Assembly (NCBI GenBank): GCA_934555855.1
Contig: CAKTFL010000058.1
Span: 1 to 9,333 of the forward strand
From: an uncultured Sphingomonas sp.
GTDB taxonomy: Bacteria > Pseudomonadota > Alphaproteobacteria > Sphingomonadales > Sphingomonadaceae
Length of the DNA stretch: 9,333 bases
Direction: 5' to 3'
Shown here: positions 1-7,167 of the stretch, piece after piece
Position numbering within the stretch: the first letter of the stretch is position 1
How the letters are laid out: the number at the start of each line of letters is the position of its first letter
The notes under the pieces: generated by a model
Seen by the model: only the letters and a program-made list of their open reading frames with translations
Databases searched by the model: none
Told to the model about the DNA's origin: nothing
Program-made: the position numbers and the translations under genes

Positions 1-193
1 TCTTCGCCGCCAGGATGGCGAAGCGCGCATCTGGTGCTTCCTGAAGCTCCATCTTCACCAGCATCGTCTCTCCCGCCACCTTGACGCAGAGATCAGGCGC
101 GGAGCAGTCCTGCTGGGCGAGCAGCCCTATCAGCCTGCACAGCAAACCCGCACTCGCTTCCGCAACGATTTCGAACCGCACGGCCGGGCTCAA
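1..193 (-). CDS. Small ACT-like domain protein (3' end outside window)
   Basis: An open frame starts at TTG (191-193) and runs off the left edge; 64 codons are visible, beginning MSPAVRFEIVAEASAGLLCR and continuing LIGLLAQQD. The pattern of a short beta strand (VRFEIVAE), a small-residue turn (ASAG), an amphipathic helix (LLCRLIGLLAQQ), then strands (LCVKVAGE, MLVKMEL) is that of an ACT-type regulatory domain, as in the small subunit of acetolactate synthase. This is a fold-level reading, not a firm family match. The TTG start is chosen because AAGGA (202-206 in + coordinates) lies 8 nt upstream and because TTG overlaps the stop of the preceding gene as TTGA, implying translational coupling. 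A GTG four codons in (179-181) is a weaker alternative. Pairing with an amino-acid dehydrogenase remnant and an Lrp regulator suggests a role in amino-acid metabolism, but the ligand is unknown. Confidence 0.6.
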   Translation of the reverse strand, partial: MSPAVRFEIVAEASAGLLCRLIGLLAQQDCSAPDLCVKVAGETMLVKMELQEAPDARFAILAAK

Positions 194-660
194 GCGGCTT
201 GTCCTTCGGCGTGCGAGCGGAGCGCGGTGACGCGAGACCGAGACGGCGCATCCGCGGCGCGGTGCGGCGCCGATCCTCGCCGGTCCGCATGGTCCAGCAC
301 CTCGGCACGCCACCGGCCGGCTGCCTCGATCCACAGCTTCGCCGCTTCCGCCGGCCATCCCGGATGTTGCGCCGCCGCGTCGATGATTTCGCCTGCGTTC
401 ACGCCCTCATCGGGTGCGTAGAGGATGCCGCGGTCGGCCAGCCGGTCGGCGTCCTCCGACGTTGCCGGAACGTTGTTGGCGCCGCCGCACACCATGCGAG
501 CACCCAGTCGCCCGACGGCGTCACGGTCGGGCACGCCGCCTATCGCGGGACCGCGCCGGGTCGAGTGCAGCACGATGGCTCCGTCCGAACCGGTTTCGCA
601 GGCTTGGAGGATGTGCACGCTCGCGGGCGGTGCGGCGGCGTTGTTGAGGGCATCGACCAT
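190..660 (-). CDS. Internally shortened Glu/Leu/Phe/Val dehydrogenase-like protein
   Basis: This 156-aa ORF resembles both ends of a leucine/phenylalanine dehydrogenase with the middle missing. Residues 16-42 (HILQACETG, then AIVLHSTRRGPAIGG) match the family N-terminus, where GPALGG normally occurs about 40 residues in. Residues 43-92 (LGARMVCGGANN, then RGILYAPDEGVNAGEI) match the family segment that normally lies after residue 250. About 200 residues are absent, including the GGGK catalytic lysine and the whole NAD-binding Rossmann motif. The usual VNAGGII is VNAGEII here. Full-length members are about 350 aa. It should therefore be inactive as a dehydrogenase. The start at 658-660 is supported by AGGAG (668-672) 7 nt upstream; a longer start at 696 lacks such support. 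The stop overlaps the next gene as TTGA. It is either a decayed gene with an in-frame deletion or a repurposed small protein; I favour decay. Confidence 0.7.
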   Translation of the reverse strand: MVDALNNAAAPPASVHILQACETGSDGAIVLHSTRRGPAIGGVPDRDAVGRLGARMVCGGANNVPATSEDADRLADRGILYAPDEGVNAGEIIDAAAQHPGWPAEAAKLWIEAAGRWRAEVLDHADRRGSAPHRAADAPSRSRVTALRSHAEGQAA

Positions 661-784
661 GAACCTGCTCCTGCGGTAGCCGGGAGGTTTTTGCATGGTG
701 GGGCGGGAAGATGTCGCCTAAGTCGATGGCGACGCCGCCGATCCGGCACGATCCTTCCCAAGAACCGGCAAAAGGAGAACAGCT
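661..784. promoter_or_regulatory. Divergent intergenic region between dehydrogenase remnant and lrp-type gene
   Basis: These 124 bp should hold promoters for both divergent units. They contain the ribosome binding sites of both genes and an inverted repeat, GTCGCC (713-718) and GGCGAC (728-733), with a 9-bp spacer. Lrp/AsnC regulators often autoregulate from such gaps, so the repeat is a weak operator candidate. I see no convincing -35/-10 pair on either strand. Confidence 0.4.
772..777 (+). promoter_or_regulatory. Ribosome binding site selecting the TTG start of the Lrp-type gene
   Basis: AAGGAG lies 7 nt before TTG (785-787), an ideal spacing, and 16 nt before the in-frame ATG (794-796), which is too far. 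This favours the TTG start. Confidence 0.65.
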
Positions 785-1252
785 TTGCCGCAGATGCTCG
801 ACACGTTCGAACGGAAGATCCTGCAGGTGCTGCAAGAGGATGCCAGCATGCCGACCGCGCGTCTGGGCGAGATGGTCGGCCTGTCGAGCTCGCCCTGCTG
901 GCGCCGCGTCGACCGGTTGGAAAAGGACGGGATCATCACCCGGCGCGTTGCGCTGGTCGATCGGCAGAAGGTCGGCCTCAACGCCCACATCTTCGCCCAG
1001 GTGAAGCTCAACGCCCATGGCCGCGCCAATCTCGACGAGTTCGCCGCCGCCATTCAGTCCTTCCCCGAAGTGCTTGAAGCCTATGTGCTGATGGGGGTGT
1101 TCGACTTCATGCTTCGGATCGTCGCGGCCGACATCGACGCGTATGAACGCTTCTTCTTCTCCAGGCTGTCGAAGCTGCCCGGCATTCAGGAGATCAACTC
1201 GACGGTCGCGCTGTCGCAGGTGAAGGCGACCACGGCGCTGCCGATACCCTGA
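785..1252 (+). CDS. Lrp/AsnC family transcriptional regulator
   Basis: The protein is 155 aa, the normal length for the family. Residues 5-65 form the winged helix-turn-helix: LDTFERKILQVLQED, then ARLGEMVGLSSSPCWRRVDR with the typical S-x-C-W-R-R-V recognition helix, then LEKDGIITRRVALVD. Residues about 68-147 form the RAM ligand-binding and oligomerisation domain, with FPEVLEAYVLMGVFDFMLRI and a following helix. Such proteins assemble into dimers to hexadecamers and usually respond to amino acids. Translation probably starts at TTG on the basis of the ribosome binding site; an ATG start would remove three residues. The gene is divergent from the dehydrogenase remnant and convergent with the peptide/D-glutamate operon, 6 bp from the dipeptidase stop. 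It could regulate either side. The family call is secure; the target and effector are not known. Confidence 0.93.
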   Translation: MPQMLDTFERKILQVLQEDASMPTARLGEMVGLSSSPCWRRVDRLEKDGIITRRVALVDRQKVGLNAHIFAQVKLNAHGRANLDEFAAAIQSFPEVLEAYVLMGVFDFMLRIVAADIDAYERFFFSRLSKLPGIQEINSTVALSQVKATTALPIP

Positions 1253-1258
1253 GCTGGC

Positions 1259-2440
1259 TCAGCGGACCTTCGCGCGTTCCGCCGCGCCGATCACCCGCAG
1301 AATGTTGCCGCCCCACATCTTGGCGAGGTCCGCGTCCCCATAGCCGGCCTGGCGGAGCCGTTCGGTCACCTTGGGCAGCGCCGAGCTATCCTCGATCCCC
1401 GGCAGCCCGCCGCCGCCATCCCAATCCGCGCCGAAGCAGACATGATCGACCCCGGCGACCTGGATCACGTGCAGCACCATCGCCATGTAGCGTTCGAAAT
1501 CGGCTTCGCCCCATAGCGGCGCGCCGGCGTCCAGCGCCCGCCACTTGCGGGCATGATCGGCCTGCTGGGCAGGGGTCATCGTGTCGAGACGCTCGTACTG
1601 GGTGAAAAGCGCTTCGCGCTCGGCGCCCAGTTCCATGTCGGACAGGAAGATCGTGCTGACGCACATCGCCCCACCCTTCGCCGCCAGCTTGCGGATGCGG
1701 GCGTCGTCCAGGTTGCGGGGATGATCATGCGCCCAGCGCCCGCTCGAATGCGACAGCAGCAGCGGCGTGCTGGACAATTCCAGCATCTGATCGAACGCCG
1801 CGTCGGAGGCATGACTCGCATCGATCGCGATACCCAGCCGGTTCATCTCCCGGACCCAACTGCGCCCCAGGGGAGAGAGACCGTTCCACTTCGGCTTGTC
1901 ACCAGAGGAGTCGGCGAACTGGTTGTTGGCGCCATGCACCGGCCCGGCCAGCCGCACCCCACGATCGTAGAACTCACCGAGCAGCGAGAGGTCCTCGCCG
2001 AGCGGGTAGCTGTTCTCCATGCTCTTGAAGGCGATCAGCTTGCCCGCGGCGTTCAGCCCGGCGGCATCCTGCGCGGTCAGCGCCCGGCCGATCCGGCCGG
2101 GGAACCTGGCAAGCGTGGCGTCGATCAGGTTCGAGCGGCCACGGGCAAAGGCGAGCGCGTCGGCATAGCCCCTGGCGGTGAGCGGCCCCTGCTCGGTATA
2201 GATCGCGAAGAAACCGCCATCCAGCGCGCCCGCCTCCATCCGCTCCATGTCGACCTGCACCAGATCGGTGGCGGGATCGTGATGCCCGCTAAAGCTCCAG
2301 CCCGGCCGCGCGAAGTGCAGCGGCGTGTCGAGATGCGTGTCGAGCACCAGGAAATCGGCGTGCGTGCGCGTGCCCTGCTGCGCGGTGGTGGCGCAGCCGC
2401 CCAGAAGCAGCGCGGTGCATAAGGTCAGGCGCTTGGTCAC
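1259..2440 (-). CDS. Membrane dipeptidase (peptidase family M19), lipoprotein
   Basis: A zinc dipeptidase of the renal dipeptidase family, 393 aa. It starts with a lipoprotein signal peptide whose lipobox LGGC places the lipidated Cys at residue 16, so the enzyme should sit on the periplasmic face of a membrane. Candidate binuclear-zinc ligands are in family order: His36 and Asp38 (LDTHLDT), bridging Glu142 (SMEN), His210 (DASH), His231 (LLLSHSSGR), and the C-terminal GADWDGG motif with Asp339. M19 enzymes cleave dipeptides and many accept a D-residue at the C-terminal position, which suits a locus handling D-glutamate. The start is GTG (2438-2440), overlapping the previous stop as GTGA, with GGAG (2449-2452) 8 nt upstream. 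It is the last gene of the coupled operon and ends 6 bp from the convergent regulator. The family is clear; substrate is inferred. Confidence 0.95.
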   Translation of the reverse strand: MTKRLTLCTALLLGGCATTAQQGTRTHADFLVLDTHLDTPLHFARPGWSFSGHHDPATDLVQVDMERMEAGALDGGFFAIYTEQGPLTARGYADALAFARGRSNLIDATLARFPGRIGRALTAQDAAGLNAAGKLIAFKSMENSYPLGEDLSLLGEFYDRGVRLAGPVHGANNQFADSSGDKPKWNGLSPLGRSWVREMNRLGIAIDASHASDAAFDQMLELSSTPLLLSHSSGRWAHDHPRNLDDARIRKLAAKGGAMCVSTIFLSDMELGAEREALFTQYERLDTMTPAQQADHARKWRALDAGAPLWGEADFERYMAMVLHVIQVAGVDHVCFGADWDGGGGLPGIEDSSALPKVTERLRQAGYGDADLAKMWGGNILRVIGAAERAKVR

Positions 2441-2682
2441 TTGCTGGTCTCCGTCACCGGCCGCAGGTTGAGATCGCGATAAGCGTAGCTGAAACCGGCG
2501 ATCGGGCGCTCCGCTTTCATCGCCACCCGCGCCACCTTGCCGTCGGCGTCGAGCGCAAAGGTCACATAGGCCGGCCCGATGCTCGGGTCGTCGAACCGCG
2601 CCGGCCAGTCCTGATCGGGTACGCCGGGATCATGGTCGGCGAGCGCGAGCAGCGGCACGGCAAGCAGGTGGCGCAGGGTCAT
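2437..2682 (-). CDS. Small protein resembling the detached C-terminal domain of a serine hydrolase
   Basis: This 81-aa protein has a short hydrophobic leader (MTLRHLLAVPLLALA) followed at once by a domain reading FDDPSIGPAYVTFALDADGK, then MKAERPIAGFSYAYRDL and LRPV. That second part resembles, from memory, the C-terminal DUF3471-like beta domain that follows the catalytic domain in many beta-lactamase-family serine hydrolases (pattern VxFxxDxxGKVxxxxMKA, then FSYxYxDLxxxPV). No SxxK, YxN or HxG catalytic motif is present. It may be an in-frame deletion product that kept the leader and the last domain, or a genuine small periplasmic protein. The start forms an ATGA overlap with the permease stop (2679-2682) and the stop forms a GTGA overlap with the dipeptidase, so its place in the operon is intact. 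The leader has no obvious cleavage box and export is uncertain. Confidence 0.65.
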   Translation of the reverse strand: MTLRHLLAVPLLALADHDPGVPDQDWPARFDDPSIGPAYVTFALDADGKVARVAMKAERPIAGFSYAYRDLNLRPVTETSK

Positions 2683-3809
2683 GCGGCGGCTTGCTTGGCA
2701 GGCTCAGGAGAACGCCGCAGCAGCCGCGCCAGTCCGATCGTGAGCAGCGGCAGTACGAACACGGCGAGGAACAGATAGGCCAGCACCCGATACCCGCTGG
2801 CGATCAGCGCGATCAGTCCGACCCGCTCGGCCACGAACATGCAGACCAGCAGCAGCGTGCCCGCGATCGCCGCACGCGCACCGGCGCGCAGCTCGGCTCC
2901 GCGGCGGTGGCGCAGCACGCCCGCGACCCGCTCGTTGATGGCATGCACCGCACCCGTGCCGCTTTCGAGCAGCGCGGCGAAGATCATCGTCTGGAACAGC
3001 AGGTGGAACATCGGCGCATTCAGCTGGCGCAGCAGGAAGTCCGAGGGCAGCGTTTCCGCGCCGATCTCGGGATAGAAGGCGACCATGCACGTGAAGAACA
3101 GGATCGCCGGCGCCATCGCCAGCGGCCCTGCCACGACCCCGGCGATCACGGCGTCGCGGGTGCCGGTCAGGTGACGCAGCACCGGCAGGATCACCACCGC
3201 GCCGATGATGTTGTAGCTGGCATAGGTCAGCCCGCCCGACGCCCAGCCATCCCACGGCGCCGGCGTCGCGAAGCCGGCGGCGATCCGGTCGCCGAAGCGC
3301 GACAGGCCCAGCACCAGGAACAGCGCGTACACGCCGTAGAGCAGGAACGAGACGTATTTGAAGACGCCCTCCACCGCCGCGTTGCCCAGCGACACCGTGG
3401 CGAGGATCCCGCCCGCCAGCAGCAGCGCGCCGACGAAGCTCGGCCAGCCGAACATCGCCGCGCCGATCGCGCCTGCACTCGCGCCGAACACCGCCAGGAT
3501 CAGGATGACGAACAGCAGATAGGCGATTTCGAACGCGATCCAGGCAGGCCCCAGCAGATCGGCGAAGAAGCTGCGATAGTCGAGCGCCCCCACCATCCGC
3601 GCATAGGCAAAGGTCACCGCAGCGATCACGCTCCACAACAGCATCGCCAGCAGCATGCCGGCAAGCCCGCCCCAGGGTCCGGCGGGAAGAAAATACTCGG
3701 CCAGCTCGCGCCCGGTCGCATAGCCGCCGCCGATGATGACGGCCTTCATCGCGAAGCCGGGCAGCAGGAAGCGCTGGAACCAGCTCGATCCTGCCGCCGT
3801 GCCGCTCAT
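2679..3809 (-). CDS. YkvI-like inner-membrane permease
   Basis: A 376-aa polytopic membrane protein with about ten hydrophobic segments (approximately residues 16-34, 45-72, 89-115, 124-141, 147-167, 197-212, 218-244, 263-290, 307-327, 330-355). The first carries the motif IIGGGYATGRE, recalling the glycine-rich unwound first helix of amino-acid/polyamine/cation-type transporters and typical of the YkvI-like family. A second motif, ESGTGAVHAIN (about 281-291), lies in helix 8. Members of this family are largely uncharacterised. Its position, with an ATGA overlap to dgcN upstream and to the 81-aa gene downstream, makes a role in importing D-glutamate or a small peptide the simplest guess. That substrate is inference only. 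Length and composition are normal and I see no frameshift. Confidence 0.85.
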   Translation of the reverse strand: MSGTAAGSSWFQRFLLPGFAMKAVIIGGGYATGRELAEYFLPAGPWGGLAGMLLAMLLWSVIAAVTFAYARMVGALDYRSFFADLLGPAWIAFEIAYLLFVILILAVFGASAGAIGAAMFGWPSFVGALLLAGGILATVSLGNAAVEGVFKYVSFLLYGVYALFLVLGLSRFGDRIAAGFATPAPWDGWASGGLTYASYNIIGAVVILPVLRHLTGTRDAVIAGVVAGPLAMAPAILFFTCMVAFYPEIGAETLPSDFLLRQLNAPMFHLLFQTMIFAALLESGTGAVHAINERVAGVLRHRRGAELRAGARAAIAGTLLLVCMFVAERVGLIALIASGYRVLAYLFLAVFVLPLLTIGLARLLRRSPEPAKQAAA

Positions 3810-4837
3810 GCCAGGCAGCTCGCGACCAGCGCATCGAAGGCCGGCCCGCCGCGGATCGGATCGGCAACCGGCAACCCCAGCCGGTCGCTTTCCCGCGCCA
3901 TCACCGCCTGCGCCTCCACCTCGTCCAGTGCCGAGGTGTTGAAGCTGAAACCGCCGCAGCGGATGTCGGGATTGGTGCGCCGGCCGAGCGCGAGGGTCAG
4001 GTCGATGATCTCCTCGACCGTCGCGACTTGATATCCTGCCGTGCCGAGCATGTCGGTGCGGCCGGGTTCATGGCACACCACGAAGACGTCGGGCTGGCTG
4101 CCGTGCAGCAGGCCGAGCGACACCGCGGCATAGGCGGGGTGCGCCAGCGATCCCTGCCCTTCGATCACGTCCCAATGGTCCGGCCCGGCATCGGGCGACA
4201 GCATTTCCGCGGCCCCCGCCTCGAAATCGGAGACCACTGCGTCCATCGGCATGCCACCCCCGGCGATCATGATGCCGGTCTGGCCGGTGGCGCGGTAGTC
4301 GGCGTCGACGCCGCGTGCCACGAAGGCACGCGCCAGTGCCAGCGCGGTGTATTTCTTGCCGAGCGCGCAGTCGGTGCCGACGGTCAGCAACCGCTTGCCG
4401 CTACGCTTGCGTCCCGTCGCTACCGGGATGTCGGCGGGCGGAACGCGGATGTCGATCAGCCGGCGGCCGAGGCGTTGTGCCGCGTCCCGCACCTCCGGGA
4501 TGTCGGCGATCCGCATGTGCATGCCCGCGACGATATCCAGCCCCGCTTCCAGAGCCTCGACCAGCGACGCGCGCCAGCTCGGCGGGATCACGCCGCCCGA
4601 ATTGGCGACGCCGATCACCAGCGCGCGCGCGCCGGCGGCACCGGCTTGCGCAGGGGTCATCGCCGGCAGCCCGGTGGTGACCCTCGCTCCGGGAAGCGCA
4701 AGCTCGCCGACGCATTTCTCGGGGGCCCAGTCGCGCAGGCCCAGCGCGGTCTTGGCGAACCCGCGCTCGGCAACGTCGCCCAGGAACAACAGATAGGGTT
4801 GCGGCAGGTGCATCGACCCGCTGGTTGCGGAGCTCAT
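3806..4837 (-). CDS. dgcN: DUF1611 protein, probable D-glutamate N-acetyltransferase DgcN
   Basis: A 343-aa cytoplasmic protein with the DUF1611 layout. The N-terminal part (about 10-145) opens PYLLFLGD and includes the VIGVANSGGVIPPSW stretch. The C-terminal part (about 148-340) begins with a P-loop-like motif VGTDCALGKKYTAL (153-166), then ATGQTGIMIAGGG (183-195), VIEGQGSLAHPAYAAVSLGL (224-243) and CHEPGR (255-260). Proteins of this type have been shown to transfer acetyl from acetyl-CoA to D-glutamate, the first step of a route in which DgcA then converts N-acetyl-D-Glu to N-acetyl-L-Glu. A DgcA homologue lies two genes upstream, which strengthens the assignment. Met1 follows the receptor stop by 8 bp; Met9 is an alternative start without a clear ribosome binding site. 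The stop overlaps the permease start as ATGA. A related amide-forming activity on another amino acid cannot be excluded. Confidence 0.87.
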   Translation of the reverse strand: MSSATSGSMHLPQPYLLFLGDVAERGFAKTALGLRDWAPEKCVGELALPGARVTTGLPAMTPAQAGAAGARALVIGVANSGGVIPPSWRASLVEALEAGLDIVAGMHMRIADIPEVRDAAQRLGRRLIDIRVPPADIPVATGRKRSGKRLLTVGTDCALGKKYTALALARAFVARGVDADYRATGQTGIMIAGGGMPMDAVVSDFEAGAAEMLSPDAGPDHWDVIEGQGSLAHPAYAAVSLGLLHGSQPDVFVVCHEPGRTDMLGTAGYQVATVEEIIDLTLALGRRTNPDIRCGGFSFNTSALDEVEAQAVMARESDRLGLPVADPIRGGPAFDALVASCLA

Positions 4838-4845
4838 GACAGCGC

Positions 4846-7167
4846 TCAGAAGCCGGCGCCGAGCGTCACGCCCAGCGTGCGCGGCCGGATCGGCGATGCG
4901 GAAACCAGCGTGCCCGGCCGGGTGCCGAACCCGCCCGCGCTGGTGATGCCGCGCGAATTGCCGAGGTTCTTGGCGAATGCCGTCACGTTGAACGCGCCAA
5001 AGCGCGCGCCCGCGCGCAGGTCCATCGTCGCATAACCGTCGATCGGCAGCCGCCGCCCGAACTCGGTCCGGTAGGCGTCGTCAAAATCGGCCTCCTGGTC
5101 GCTGACCAGCCGGACGTTGCCGCCGACGAATGCCGTGGCAGCGTTCCCCACGCGCCATTCGTAATCGGCGGACAGGTTGGCAGCCCATTCAGGCGCATAG
5201 GGCAAGCGGTCGCCGGCAAAGCCGCCGTTGCCTTCGGGCAGGTCGTCACGCAGCGTCGCGTCGTTGTAGGCGACGTTCATCACGATATCGAAGCCGCGGG
5301 TCGGGCGCAGCGTGGCGGTGACCTCCGCGCCCTGGCTGCGCGCGGAATCGCCGTTGCCGTCGGCACCGATCGGGCCGACCGCGGTCTGATAAACCACCAG
5401 CACCTGGATGTTCTTCCAGTCGAGATAATAGAGCGACGCATCAAGCGCGAAGCTGCGGTCTTCGGTTTCGCCGCGGATACCGGCTTCGTAGCTGATCAGC
5501 GTGTCCGCTTCGAAGAAGCCGGGGAAGCTGTCGCCCGCGCCCGGCGGCACGACGTTCGGGCCGCCGGGGCGATAGCCCTTGGCGACGCGCGCATAGATCG
5601 AGGCATGGTCGCTCAATTCGAAGCGCGGCGACACCGACCAGGTGAACACGTCCTCCGACGATCGGCCGTTGGTGATCTCCGGCCCGACCGCGCCGCCCGA
5701 CAGCGGCAACAGCGATCCGTCCAGCAGCTGGCGGGTGCGCTGCTCGTTATGGCTGTAGCGGGCGCCCGCGGTGATGTCGAAGCGCGGACCCAGATGCAGC
5801 GTCGCGCTGCCGAACCCGGCATATTCGCGATACACCGAGTCGAGCTCGGCGCGCAGGAAGTCGGGGAACGTGGCGTCGGCGCCCTCCGGGCCGAGCGGCA
5901 GCGTCAGCGACGGGTCCAGCGCCTCGCCGGTATCGAGCGCGAAGGGCAGATAGCGCTGGAAGATGCTGCCTTCCTCCCGCGTGTAATAGCCGCCGACCAG
6001 CCATTCGAACGTGGTGCTGGACGGCGAGGCGAGGCGAACCTCCTGGGTGAACTTCCTGGAGGAAACCCGCGCCGGCAAGGTGATGCCGCGCGGCCCCGGC
6101 GTCCCGACGTCGCCGTAGAACGCATCCCCGATCCCGGCCAGCTCGTAGCTGGCATCGGTGGCTTCCTTCTGCACCGTCTCGCTATAGCTTGTCGCCGATA
6201 TGATCGAGGCGAACCCCAGGTCCCAGTCGATCGTGCCGTTGTAGTTGCGATAGTCGACGTCGTTCTGGTCCGGATAATATTGCGTGCGGACCAGGCGATC
6301 GCCCGTGGAGGCGCCGGTCGCCGGATCAATGCCGGTGGGTTCCAGCGTCACCGGATCGGCGTCATAGGCCGCGCGCGCGTCGGCGCGGATGCCTTGCGCC
6401 AATGCCGTCAACCGCACCGAGAAGCGGTCGCTCGGCTCGATCAGCAACGAGACACGGCCGCCGAAGCTGGTCGCGTCGTTGGCGTTCTCGCGGTCGATGC
6501 CTACCGTGTCGATAAAGCCGCCCTGCTCGCGGTAGAAGCCGCTCACCCGCAGCGCGGCGATGCCGCCCAGCGGCACGTTGACCACGCCATTGGCGTTCCA
6601 GCCCATGTCCCCGCCGGTGACGGTCTCGACGCCCGCCTGTGCGCGCCCCTCGAACTCGCCCATGCGGGGGGCCACGGTGATGAAGCGGACGACACCGCCA
6701 AGCGAGTTCGCGCCGTACAGGGTTCCCTGCGGCCCGCGGAGCACCTCGACCCGCTCGAGGTCGAACGGGTCGATGTCGCCGGCCAGCACCGCGTTGTTGC
6801 TCTGGCCGGTGCTCGCGCCGAACGGGGTCTCGTCGATATAGATCGCAGTGGTCGGGCTGGCGCCGCCGGTATTGATGCCACGCAGCACCACCCGGGTCTC
6901 GCCGGGGTTGCCCTGTTGCAGGCTCAGGCCGGGCACAAGCGCGGCATAGTCGACGAAGCTGTTGGCTTGCTGGCGCTCCAGCCGCTCGGCGCTCACCACC
7001 GAGATCGACTGCGGGATTTCCTGCAGCGTCTGTTCGCGCTTCTGCGCGGTCACGACGATCTCTTCGTCCGGCGCGACTTCCTGCGCCTGCGCGACACCGG
7101 CGGGCATGAGCGCGCCGGCGGCGGACAGGGCGAGCAGCGTGCGTGCGGACAGGTTGAAGCGATGCAT
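4846..7167 (-). CDS. TonB-dependent outer-membrane receptor
   Basis: A 773-aa receptor. A Sec leader (residues 1-28, ending GVAQA before QE) is followed by the TonB box EEIVVTA (35-41). The plug domain runs to about residue 165, with IPQSISVVSAERL, then LVPGL, VLRGIN and the hallmark DPFDLERVEVLRGPQGTLYG (133-152). A beta-barrel fills the rest and ends in Phe (GVTLGAGF), as needed for outer-membrane insertion. Such receptors take up ligands using TonB/ExbBD energy. The start at 7165-7167 is chosen over an in-frame Met 16 codons upstream because the shorter form begins directly with the signal peptide and has GGGGAG (7175-7180) 7 nt before it. The gap upstream holds a promoter candidate with two dyads. 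Only 8 bp separate its stop from dgcN, so the receptor probably leads that operon. The ligand is not readable from sequence; a D-Glu-containing peptide is inferred from neighbours. Confidence 0.95.
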   Translation of the reverse strand: MHRFNLSARTLLALSAAGALMPAGVAQAQEVAPDEEIVVTAQKREQTLQEIPQSISVVSAERLERQQANSFVDYAALVPGLSLQQGNPGETRVVLRGINTGGASPTTAIYIDETPFGASTGQSNNAVLAGDIDPFDLERVEVLRGPQGTLYGANSLGGVVRFITVAPRMGEFEGRAQAGVETVTGGDMGWNANGVVNVPLGGIAALRVSGFYREQGGFIDTVGIDRENANDATSFGGRVSLLIEPSDRFSVRLTALAQGIRADARAAYDADPVTLEPTGIDPATGASTGDRLVRTQYYPDQNDVDYRNYNGTIDWDLGFASIISATSYSETVQKEATDASYELAGIGDAFYGDVGTPGPRGITLPARVSSRKFTQEVRLASPSSTTFEWLVGGYYTREEGSIFQRYLPFALDTGEALDPSLTLPLGPEGADATFPDFLRAELDSVYREYAGFGSATLHLGPRFDITAGARYSHNEQRTRQLLDGSLLPLSGGAVGPEITNGRSSEDVFTWSVSPRFELSDHASIYARVAKGYRPGGPNVVPPGAGDSFPGFFEADTLISYEAGIRGETEDRSFALDASLYYLDWKNIQVLVVYQTAVGPIGADGNGDSARSQGAEVTATLRPTRGFDIVMNVAYNDATLRDDLPEGNGGFAGDRLPYAPEWAANLSADYEWRVGNAATAFVGGNVRLVSDQEADFDDAYRTEFGRRLPIDGYATMDLRAGARFGAFNVTAFAKNLGNSRGITSAGGFGTRPGTLVSASPIRPRTLGVTLGAGF

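Noticed and set aside
199..1077. Plus-strand open frame of 292 codons across the dehydrogenase remnant and the start of the regulator
   Set aside because: It is Arg-rich without domains and overlaps the Lrp-type gene in another frame; the minus-strand dehydrogenase similarity explains the region.
1249..1262. Hairpin CTGAG-CTGG-CTCAG between the convergent genes, as a bidirectional terminator
   Set aside because: The palindrome is largely formed by the two facing stop codons, the stem is only 5 bp, and no T-run follows on either strand.
2691..4031. Plus-strand open frame of 446 codons opposite the permease and dgcN
   Set aside because: Its composition is low-complexity Arg/Gln/His, and it lies opposite two well-supported genes with clear motifs.
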